Source: Hyphobacterium marinum
GTDB taxonomy: Bacteria > Pseudomonadota > Alphaproteobacteria > Caulobacterales > Maricaulaceae
Direction of reading: 5' to 3'
Assembly: GCF_036330325.1 (NCBI RefSeq)
Contig: NZ_JAZDRO010000001.1
Coordinates: forward strand, 372,001 to 436,000
DNA length: 64,000 bases
Position numbers and translations under genes: made by a program. How positions within the stretch are numbered: position 1 is the stretch's first letter; each line of letters starts with the position of its first letter. The notes under the pieces are model-generated. The model saw only the letters and a list, made by a program, of their open reading frames with translations, was not told where the DNA came from and made no database searches. Shown here piece by piece: positions 57,973 to 64,000 of the stretch.

Positions 57973-58476
57973 CTATTCGGCAGGGACGAGGCCCTGCTCA
58001 GCTCCCTCATAGTCGGCAAAGTCATATTGTTCGACGACGAGACCGTCGCGGAGATGGATGACGGTCGTTTGCGGTGCCGACCAGCGGAAGACCATGCCTT
58101 CCTGGTCGACCGGATAGGTCGCATTCACCGTCCCAATGAAGACATAGCGATCATTGCTCTCGAAGACGGTGTCCCACTCGAAATTGAGCGCGATCGGGTT
58201 GTATTGCGCGTCGAACTGGCGAAGCGCAGCCATGATCCCGTCGCGGCTGTGATGGAGGAGGCCGGTCTCGCCCTGGCCGGTGGCCGTGGGGTCGGCGAAC
58301 AGGACGTCCTCGGCCATGTAGGGTTCCATGGCGTCGAAGTCGGCTGCCGAATAGGCCGCCATGTAGGCGTCGACAATGGCCCGATTGGCTGCGTCCGCAT
58401 CGGCATCGGTATCCTGTGCGAATGCGGTGACGCTCAAGACCATGGTGGCCAGAATGGCCAGCGAAGACCGGATCAT
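57973..58476 (-). CDS. exported NTF2-like (SnoaL) protein
   Basis: A 167-residue protein with a cleavable signal peptide (MIRSSLAILATMVLSVTAFA before QD). The NTF2-like domain is ANRAIVDAYMAAYSAADFDAMEPYMAEDVLFADPTATGQGETGLLHH...WSAPQTTVIHLRDGLVVEQYDFADY. It differs from the cytosolic NTF2-like protein at 13.5 kb. The ATCA-type end is directly followed by the dioxygenase gene. No active-site assignment is possible. Confidence 0.8.
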   Translation of the reverse strand: MIRSSLAILATMVLSVTAFAQDTDADADAANRAIVDAYMAAYSAADFDAMEPYMAEDVLFADPTATGQGETGLLHHSRDGIMAALRQFDAQYNPIALNFEWDTVFESNDRYVFIGTVNATYPVDQEGMVFRWSAPQTTVIHLRDGLVVEQYDFADYEGAEQGLVPAE

Positions 58477-58630
58477 TGGAATCCTTCCCGGTTGGACGCC
58501 GGGAAGAATTCACAATCGCGGGGCAGAAGCCCAATGACGATTTGGAGAGAAAGCTGACAGGCGGGTCATGAAGGAGAAAGCCGCCGCCCTTGAACCGGGG
58601 CGGTTATGGGCGTACACCCGCGCGCCTTGA

Positions 58631-58663
58631 CCGGCGGCTACGGGTTCAACTCCCGCCCGCCGG
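58631..58663 (+). other. tRNA T-arm-like minihelix in the rbfA leader
   Basis: CCGGCGG (58631-58637) pairs perfectly with CCGCCGG (58657-58663). Inside it, CGGG (58641-58644) and CCCG (58652-58655) flank the loop TTCAACT. GGTTCAACTCC matches the tRNA T-arm consensus GGTTCRANYCC exactly, and the outer seven pairs stand where an acceptor stem would. The D and anticodon arms and an adjacent CCA are missing, so it is not a functional tRNA gene. It lies about 30 bases before rbfA. It may be a tRNA remnant or a leader element mimicking a tRNA. Confidence 0.5.
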
Positions 58664-58691
58664 AACGCACCCAACCAGGAAGAGGCTCAAA

Positions 58692-59114
58692 ATGGCCCGC
58701 CACAAGCAAACTCCCCCAAAGATGCCGAGCCAGCGTCAGCTGCGCGCGGGCGAGCTGATCCGTCATGCGCTCGTTGACATCCTGCAGCGCGGCCCGTTGC
58801 GCGATCCGGCGCTCGACGGGGTGATCATTACCGTGACCGAAGTGCGTCCCTCGCCGGATCTCAAATCGGCAAAAGTCTATGTCGCGCCGATGGGCGGGGA
58901 GGACCGTGAAGGCCAGATCCGGGCGCTCAATCGCGGTGCAAGCTTCCTGCGCGGCCGGCTGGGTCAGGCCATCGACATGAAATTTACGCCCGAGCTGCGC
59001 TTTCATGCCGACGACCGGTTCGATGCGGCCAGCCGGATCGACGCCATCCTGGCGCGCCCGGAAGTCGCGCGCGATTTGCGCCATGACGACGATGACACGG
59101 ATGGTGAGGACTGA
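58692..59114 (+). CDS. rbfA: 30S ribosome-binding factor RbfA
   Basis: RbfA binds immature 30S subunits and helps 16S 5'-end processing, notably in the cold. The 140-residue protein shows SQRQLRAGELIRHALVDILQRG, ITVTEVRPSPDLKSAKVYVAPMGG and RGRLGQAIDMKFTPELRFHADDRFDAASRIDAIL, with an acidic tail. The ATG at 58692 follows AGGAAGAGG. Its stop overlaps the truB start by one base (TGATG). It is separated from infB by about 1.9 kb of accessory genes. Confidence 0.95.
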   Translation: MARHKQTPPKMPSQRQLRAGELIRHALVDILQRGPLRDPALDGVIITVTEVRPSPDLKSAKVYVAPMGGEDREGQIRALNRGASFLRGRLGQAIDMKFTPELRFHADDRFDAASRIDAILARPEVARDLRHDDDDTDGED

Positions 59115-60082
59115 TGGCCCGGCGCAAGAAGGGCCAGGACATTCATGGCTGGGTGATCCTCGACAAGCCGCTCGGCATGACCTCGACCCAGGCCGTTGGT
59201 GCCGTCCGGCGGCTGTTTGACGCGAAGAAGGCCGGCCATGCCGGCACGCTCGACCCGCTGGCGAGCGGGGTTCTGCCCATCGCGCTGGGGGAAGCAACCA
59301 AGACCGTGCCGTTTGCCCAGGACGGGGCGAAGACCTACCGCTTCACCATCCAGTGGGGCGAGAGCACCGACACACTCGATGCCGAAGGCGAGGTGATCGC
59401 GCAAAGCGACGTGCGCCCGACGCGGGACGCCATCGCAGCGGCCTTGCCGGATTTCATCGGTGATATCGCGCAGATCCCGCCAAAATTCTCCGCGATCCGC
59501 ATTGATGGCGCGCGCGCCTATGACCTTGCCCGTGCCGGGGAAGAGGTGGAGATGGTGGCCCGGCCGGTGACGGTGCACGGGCTGAAACTCCTCGACGCGC
59601 CTTCGCCCGATCTCGCTGTTCTGGAATTGCATTGCGGCAAGGGCACTTATGTGCGGGCCATCGCGCGCGATCTGGCCGCAAAACTGGGCACGGAAGGCCA
59701 TGTCGCGGCGCTGCGCCGGGTCGCGGTCGGACCGTTCGCGGCGTCCAATGCCGTAACGCTGGACGAATTGACGGAAATGGCCCATAAGGGCCGCGCTTCG
59801 GACGGGCTTCACCCGGTCGAGACCGCGCTGGACGACATCCCGGCGCTGGCCGTGACCGAGGATGAGGCCCAGAGTCTGAGGCAGGGACGCCCGATCGTCC
59901 TCCTTCCGCGTCAAGCGCAGGAATTGCGCGACAAGAGACGCCCCCGTGACATCGCCGGCAAGGACGGTTCGCGGTTGGCGCTCGCGATGTGCGGGGAGAC
60001 GGCGGCGGCCATTGGCGAAGCCCGCGCCGGCCGGTTTGAACCGGTGCGTGTCTTCAATCTGATGAACGACAGGTCCGCCTGA
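59114..60082 (+). CDS. truB: tRNA pseudouridine(55) synthase TruB
   Basis: TruB makes pseudouridine 55 in the T loop of tRNAs. The 322-residue protein has GWVILDKPLGMTSTQAVGAVRRLF and the catalytic D47 in HAGTLDPLASGVLPIALGEATK. QIPPKFSAIRIDGARAYDLARAGEEVE and KGTYVRAIARDLAAKLGTEGHVAALRR follow. The C-terminal PUA-like end is short. Its substrate is the same T-loop motif imitated by the leader hairpin just upstream of rbfA. Confidence 0.96.
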   Translation: MARRKKGQDIHGWVILDKPLGMTSTQAVGAVRRLFDAKKAGHAGTLDPLASGVLPIALGEATKTVPFAQDGAKTYRFTIQWGESTDTLDAEGEVIAQSDVRPTRDAIAAALPDFIGDIAQIPPKFSAIRIDGARAYDLARAGEEVEMVARPVTVHGLKLLDAPSPDLAVLELHCGKGTYVRAIARDLAAKLGTEGHVAALRRVAVGPFAASNAVTLDELTEMAHKGRASDGLHPVETALDDIPALAVTEDEAQSLRQGRPIVLLPRQAQELRDKRRPRDIAGKDGSRLALAMCGETAAAIGEARAGRFEPVRVFNLMNDRSA

Positions 60083-60114
60083 AACTGCACGCGGACGAAT
60101 GGAAAGGAAATCCG

Positions 60115-60384
60115 ATGTCGGTAACGCAAGAGCGCAAGACCGCGCTCGTGAAAGAACACGCCCAGAAAGAGGGCGATACGGGCTCCCCCGAGGTGCAGGT
60201 TGCGATCCTGAGTGAGCGCATTTCCAACCTCACGGAGCATTTCAAGACACACAAGAAGGACAATCACTCCCGTCGCGGGCTCCTGAAAATGGTGTCCCAG
60301 CGCCGCCGGCTGCTCGACTATCTCAAAGCCAAGGATGAAGGCCGTTACCAGGCCCTGATCGAGAAGCTCGGCCTGCGCCGCTAG
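60115..60384 (+). CDS. rpsO: 30S ribosomal protein S15
   Basis: An 89-residue S15 of normal length: MSVTQERKTALVKEHAQKEGDTGSPEVQVAILSERISNLTEHFKTHKKDNHSRRGLLKMVSQRRRLLDYL. It binds 16S rRNA and the platform proteins. The order truB-rpsO-pnp is conserved. S15 represses its own translation in E. coli; I see no clear pseudoknot here. pnp starts 44 bases after the stop. Confidence 0.98.
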   Translation: MSVTQERKTALVKEHAQKEGDTGSPEVQVAILSERISNLTEHFKTHKKDNHSRRGLLKMVSQRRRLLDYLKAKDEGRYQALIEKLGLRR

Positions 60385-60427
60385 ACAGACCGCCTGCCCG
60401 AAACCGACGGAAGTAAAGACGCACGAT

Positions 60428-62566
60428 ATGTTCGAAAAACACACTGAAACACTTGAATGGGGCGGGCGTACGCTGACGCTCGAAACCGGGCGCATCGCCC
60501 GCCAGGCCGATGCGGCCGTTTTTGTCTCCTACGGCGACACCACGGTGCTGGCCACGGCGGTCGGCGTGAAGACGGTCAAGCCGGGAACCGACTTCTTCCC
60601 GCTGACGGTCAATTACCAGGAGAAGTATTTCGCTGCGGGCAAGATCCCCGGCGGCTTCTTCAAGCGCGAAGGCCGTCCGACGGAAAAGGAGACGCTGACC
60701 TCGCGTCTCATCGACCGTCCGATCCGTCCGCTTTTCCCCAAGGGCTTCAAGAACGACGTCCAGGTGATGGCGACCGTTCTGTCCCACGATCTGGAGAATG
60801 ATCCGGACATCGTGGCGATGATCGGTGCCTCCGCCGCGCTCACCCTGTCCGGTCTGCCCTTCATGGGCCCGATCGGCGGCGCGCGCGTCGGTTACAAGGA
60901 CGGCGAATACATCCTGAACCCGGCCTGCGACGAGATCGCGGAGTCCGAGCTGGACCTCGTTGTCGCCGGTACCGGCGACGCGGTGATGATGGTGGAATCG
61001 GAAGCCAAGGAGCTCTCCGAAGACATCATGCTCGGCGCGGTCATGTTCGGCCACGAGCAGTTCCAGCCGGTCATCGACGCCATTATCCGCCTGGCGGAAA
61101 AGGCGGCGAAAGAGCCGTGGGACTTCCAGCCGGAAGACCATTCCGACATCGAGGACAAGGTCCGCAAGCTGGTCGGTGCCGACCTCGAGGCGGCCTACAC
61201 CATCACCGACAAGGGCGAGCGTTATACCGCCATTGGCGCGGCGAAGGAAAAGGCCGTTGCCGAGCTGGGCCAGTCCGAAGACCGCCCGGACGGCATCGAC
61301 GTCCTGGTCCTGAAGGATGTGCTGAAAACGGTGGAAGCCTCCATCGTTCGCGGCGGCATCATCAAGACCGGCAAGCGGATCGATGGCCGGTCGCTCGACC
61401 AGGTCCGCCCGATCGTATCGGAAGCCGGCATCCTGCCGCGCACGCACGGTTCGGCCCTGTTCACCCGCGGTGAAACCCAGGCGCTGGTCGTGACCACGCT
61501 GGGGACCGCCGAGGACGAGCAGTTCATCGACGCCCTGACCGGCACCTACAAGGAGCGCTTCATGCTCCACTACAACTTCCCGCCCTACTCGGTCGGTGAG
61601 ACGAGTTTCCGTCTTGCCCCGGGCCGCCGGGAAATCGGTCACGGCAAGCTCGCCTGGCGCGCGATGCAGGCCGTCCTGCCGAGCGCAGAGGACTTCCCCT
61701 ACACGGTGCGGCTGGTGTCTGAAATCACCGAGTCCAACGGTTCGTCCTCGATGGCAACCGTGTGCGGTTCCTCGCTGGCGCTGATGGATGCGGGCGTGCC
61801 GATCACGCGCCCGGTTTCCGGCATCGCGATGGGCCTCATCAAGGACCCGGACGGCGTGGCGGTTCTCTCCGACATTCTCGGTGACGAGGACCACCTCGGC
61901 GACATGGACTTCAAGGTGGCCGGCACCGAAATGGGTGTCACTTCGCTGCAGATGGACATCAAGATCGCGGGCATCAATCGCGAGATCATGCAGACCGCGC
62001 TCGACCAGGCCAAGGGCGGCCGTATGCACATCCTGGCTGAAATGGCCAAGGCGCTGGACACGGCCCGCAACGAAGTGGGCGAGTTCGCACCGCGCATCGA
62101 GACGATCACCATCCCGACCGACAAGATCCGCGACGTGATCGGCACCGGCGGCAAGGTGATCCGCGAGATCGTGGAAACCACCGGTGCGAAGGTGAATGTC
62201 AATGATGACGGCGTCATCAAGGTCGCCTCGTCCGACGCCGCCTCGATCAAGGCCGCCATCGACTGGATCCACGGCCTGACTGCGGAACCGGAAGCGGGCA
62301 AGATCTACAAGGGCAAGGTCGTCAAGGTGATGGACTTTGGCGCGTTCGTGAATTTCTTCGGACCGAAGGACGGGCTGGTGCACGTCTCCCAGCTGAAGAC
62401 CGAACGGGTCAACCACCCCTCCGACGTCGTCTCCGAAGGTCAGGAAGTCTGGGTGAAACTCCTCGGCTTCGACGATCGCGGCAAGGTTCGCCTGTCGATG
62501 AAAGTCGTCGACCAGGAAACCGGCGACGACCTCGAGAACAAGGGCGGGAACGAGGAAGAGGAATAA
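60428..62566 (+). CDS. pnp: polyribonucleotide nucleotidyltransferase (PNPase)
   Basis: PNPase degrades RNA by phosphorolysis and is part of the degradosome. The 712-residue protein has two RNase PH-like cores (GRIARQADAAVFVSYGDTTVLATAV...; GSALFTRGETQALVVTTLG), an alpha-helical linker, a KH domain (IRDVIGTGGKVIREIVETTGAKVNVNDDG) and an S1 domain (GKIYKGKVVKVMDFGAFVNFFGPKDGLVHVSQL). The C-terminus is acidic. A terminator lies 31 bases after the stop. Confidence 0.98.
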   Translation: MFEKHTETLEWGGRTLTLETGRIARQADAAVFVSYGDTTVLATAVGVKTVKPGTDFFPLTVNYQEKYFAAGKIPGGFFKREGRPTEKETLTSRLIDRPIRPLFPKGFKNDVQVMATVLSHDLENDPDIVAMIGASAALTLSGLPFMGPIGGARVGYKDGEYILNPACDEIAESELDLVVAGTGDAVMMVESEAKELSEDIMLGAVMFGHEQFQPVIDAIIRLAEKAAKEPWDFQPEDHSDIEDKVRKLVGADLEAAYTITDKGERYTAIGAAKEKAVAELGQSEDRPDGIDVLVLKDVLKTVEASIVRGGIIKTGKRIDGRSLDQVRPIVSEAGILPRTHGSALFTRGETQALVVTTLGTAEDEQFIDALTGTYKERFMLHYNFPPYSVGETSFRLAPGRREIGHGKLAWRAMQAVLPSAEDFPYTVRLVSEITESNGSSSMATVCGSSLALMDAGVPITRPVSGIAMGLIKDPDGVAVLSDILGDEDHLGDMDFKVAGTEMGVTSLQMDIKIAGINREIMQTALDQAKGGRMHILAEMAKALDTARNEVGEFAPRIETITIPTDKIRDVIGTGGKVIREIVETTGAKVNVNDDGVIKVASSDAASIKAAIDWIHGLTAEPEAGKIYKGKVVKVMDFGAFVNFFGPKDGLVHVSQLKTERVNHPSDVVSEGQEVWVKLLGFDDRGKVRLSMKVVDQETGDDLENKGGNEEEE

Positions 62567-62596
62567 TCCTCACGTCCGTTCCAGACCTGAATGATC

Positions 62597-62625
62597 AAGC
62601 CCCGGTGGAAACACCGGGGCTTTTT
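62597..62625 (+). terminator. intrinsic terminator after pnp
   Basis: AAGCCCCGGTG (62597-62607) pairs with CACCGGGGCTT around a stable GAAA tetraloop, with five T residues at 62621-62625. It ends the rpsO-pnp transcript. Confidence 0.93.
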
Positions 62626-62723
62626 CGTTGCCGATAATCACTCGCCAGATGTCCGCTTTTTAATGTTACGCGGCCAATACCGCCCTATCTTGCCTTCCAG
62701 ATTGAATTTAGGGAGGCGCGGCC

Positions 62724-64000
62724 ATGCGCAGACGCAACGGGTTCGGGATCACGCTGGCGCTGGCCGGCTTGTGTTTGGGGGTGGCCGCGACGGCCCACGC
62801 GCAGGACGCCTACCGGCTTCCGCCACAGGATGTCGTCGATATTGTTGATGCGCCGCTCTCGCCCTTTACCTCGCTGTCGCCGAACCGGGACCTGCTGTTG
62901 CTGTTGCATCGCGAGGCCCTGCCGCCCGTGTCCGAACTGGCGCGCCCGATGGAGCGCCTCGCCGGGCTGCGCCTGGATGCGACGACCAATGGCCGGCACG
63001 GGCCGCGTTCGGTCGTCGGGCTCAGCGTCATTGATCTCGCGACCGGCGAGGAGCGCGCCATCACCCTGCCTGCCGATACCGGCATTTCGGGCACGACCTG
63101 GTCGCCCGACGGCAATTCCGTCGCCTTCATCCTGTCGCGCGATGACGCGCTCGGCCTCTGGGTCGCTGACCTGGAAACCGGATCGGCGCGCGAGCTGATC
63201 CCGTCGGGCATCAATGCGGTCTTCTCTGCGGTCTCGTGGATGCCCGATGGCGAACGCCTGCTGGTCCATCTGACACCGGAGAGCCGCGGCGAAATGCCGG
63301 AACGCCCGCGCGTACCGGTTGGCCCGGTGACACAGGAAGCCTCGGGCATCGAAGCCCAGGTCCGCACCTATCAGGACCTGCTGGCCGATCCCGATGACGC
63401 CGCCCTCTTTGCCTGGCTGGCGACGAGCCAGCTGGCGCTGGTCGATACCGATACGGGTAATGCCGAGATGATCGGCGCGCCGGACTTCATCTATTCCTCG
63501 GACCCGTCGCCGAATGGCGCGTACATCCTCGTCGGCGCGATGGAGCAGCCTTTCTCCTATGACGTGCCGTGGTCGTCCTTCCCGGACCGGACCTATGTGC
63601 TCGATCTTGACGGCGAGGAGGTCGCGACCATCGCCCGCCAGCCGGTGGCTGACTACGTCCCGATCGGCGGTGTGATCCGCGGCCGACGCAGCATCTCCTG
63701 GCAGGCCTCGCACCCGGCGCGCCTCACCTGGGCCGAAGCGCTCGATGGTGGCGATCCCCGCGTCGAAACCGACCAGCGCGACAGTGTCTGGGCGCAGGAA
63801 GCTCCCTTCACCGAAGAACCGGTGGAAATCCTGCGTACCGAGGACCGCTATTATGGCACACAATTCACCGAGGTCGGGCAGACCGGATTTGCCGTGGAAT
63901 ATGACCGCGACACGCGCGTCATCCGCCGGTGGCTGGTTGATTTCGCTGATCCGTCGGTTGCGCCGCGCCTCGCCGAGGAACGCAACTTGCAGGACAGCTA
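62724..64000 (+). CDS. S9 family (prolyl oligopeptidase-type) peptidase, 3' partial
   Basis: The frame is open from ATG 62724 to the window end (425 residues visible). A signal peptide (MRRRNGFGITLALAGLCLGV to AHA before Q27) is followed by beta-propeller-like repeats: PLSPFTSLSPNRDLLLLLHRE, GTTWSPDGNSVAFILSRDDALGLWVADLETG, SAVSWMPDGERLLVHL, SDPSPNGAYILVGAMEQPFSY. This is the N-terminal propeller of exported S9 peptidases. The catalytic Ser-Asp-His hydrolase domain would lie beyond the window. GGGAGG is the Shine-Dalgarno. Confidence 0.88.
   Translation, partial: MRRRNGFGITLALAGLCLGVAATAHAQDAYRLPPQDVVDIVDAPLSPFTSLSPNRDLLLLLHREALPPVSELARPMERLAGLRLDATTNGRHGPRSVVGLSVIDLATGEERAITLPADTGISGTTWSPDGNSVAFILSRDDALGLWVADLETGSARELIPSGINAVFSAVSWMPDGERLLVHLTPESRGEMPERPRVPVGPVTQEASGIEAQVRTYQDLLADPDDAALFAWLATSQLALVDTDTGNAEMIGAPDFIYSSDPSPNGAYILVGAMEQPFSYDVPWSSFPDRTYVLDLDGEEVATIARQPVADYVPIGGVIRGRRSISWQASHPARLTWAEALDGGDPRVETDQRDSVWAQEAPFTEEPVEILRTEDRYYGTQFTEVGQTGFAVEYDRDTRVIRRWLVDFADPSVAPRLAEERNLQDS

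Noticed and set aside
58577..58691. A complete tRNA or a piece of two-part tmRNA upstream of rbfA
   Set aside because: Only a T-arm-like loop and a 7-bp stem can be formed. I found no D arm, anticodon arm, adjacent CCA or tag-peptide frame, so I list it only as tRNA-like.
60323..62416. A 697-codon minus-strand frame opposite rpsO and pnp
   Set aside because: It is antisense to intact S15 and PNPase; its composition (runs of His, Asp and Arg) is that of a shadow frame.
1..64000. CRISPR arrays, IS elements, prophage or integrase genes
   Set aside because: I saw no regularly spaced direct repeats, transposase or integrase motifs, or attachment-site duplications on reading the window; the only repeat candidate is the hairpin cluster after infB.

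Overview
The window is 64 kb of GC-rich, densely coded chromosome from an alphaproteobacterium. Gene content and order fit the Maricaulales/Hyphomonadaceae/Caulobacterales group. The signs are hrcA-rph-rdgB-hemW, tsaB-rimI-fur-...-miaB-phoH-ybeY-corC-lnt-XRE-metK-trmB, rimP-nusA-ylxR-infB, rbfA-truB-rpsO-pnp, a Fur without the C-terminal CxxC motifs, and a LexA box of the alphaproteobacterial direct-repeat type. This placement is inferred from gene content, not from a database search. I see no phage, IS element, CRISPR array, rRNA or intact tRNA gene. This is mostly core genome, so the interest lies in small accessory genes and regulatory DNA.

Region by region: 1-5 kb holds an Ada-like alkyltransferase (cut by the left edge), a small membrane protein, a glyoxalase I-like VOC protein with a YafY/DeoR-type regulator, dapB, a secreted hypothetical protein and an orphan TetR gene with a perfect palindrome over its promoter. 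5-13.5 kb is the chaperone region: dnaK-dnaJ and grpE-hrcA on the minus strand. Between them lie a signal-peptide-bearing DUF4157 (HELTH) protein, an AlkB-type demethylase and a secreted HExxH putative peptidase. rph follows, divergent from hrcA. 13.5-15.3 kb carries an NTF2-like protein and a minus-strand module: an unlisted 38-residue membrane peptide, a DUF2975 membrane protein and a YozG-type HTH regulator, fronted by an AT-rich palindromic region. 15.3-23 kb: rdgB-hemW, an LppC-like lipoprotein divergent from rsmI-yraN, a BON lipoprotein, gshB, and comM behind a LexA-box promoter.

23-38 kb: a soluble hybrid histidine kinase, an AmpG-like transporter with an unusual acidic insert, maeB divergent from mutS-glnD-murJ-trpS, a PCu(A)C-type copper chaperone lipoprotein and a hypothetical membrane protein. 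38-49 kb: usp, an NfuA-like scaffold, a RutE-like nitroreductase, tsaB-rimI, fur, a Tet-like MFS exporter, then miaB-phoH-ybeY-corC-lnt with a 4-nt overlap at every junction. 49-57 kb: an XRE regulator; metK-trmB behind a 22-bp perfect palindrome; rimP-nusA-ylxR-infB with a terminator-like hairpin in its leader; and a strong terminator after infB followed by a hairpin-rich repeat. 57-64 kb: a prolyl-hydroxylase-like dioxygenase and an NTF2-like secreted protein on the minus strand. A tRNA T-arm-like hairpin follows, then rbfA-truB, rpsO, pnp with its terminator, and an S9 peptidase cut by the right edge.

The genes serve translation, ribosome maturation and RNA turnover (infB, rimP, nusA, rbfA, truB, rpsO, pnp, ybeY, miaB, tsaB, rimI, trmB, rph, rsmI), protein folding, DNA repair, envelope biogenesis and SAM/glutathione/nitrogen metabolism. 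The best candidates for undescribed biology are the small-peptide/DUF2975/YozG module, the secreted stand-alone DUF4157 protein, the metK palindrome, and the tRNA-like minihelix in the rbfA leader.
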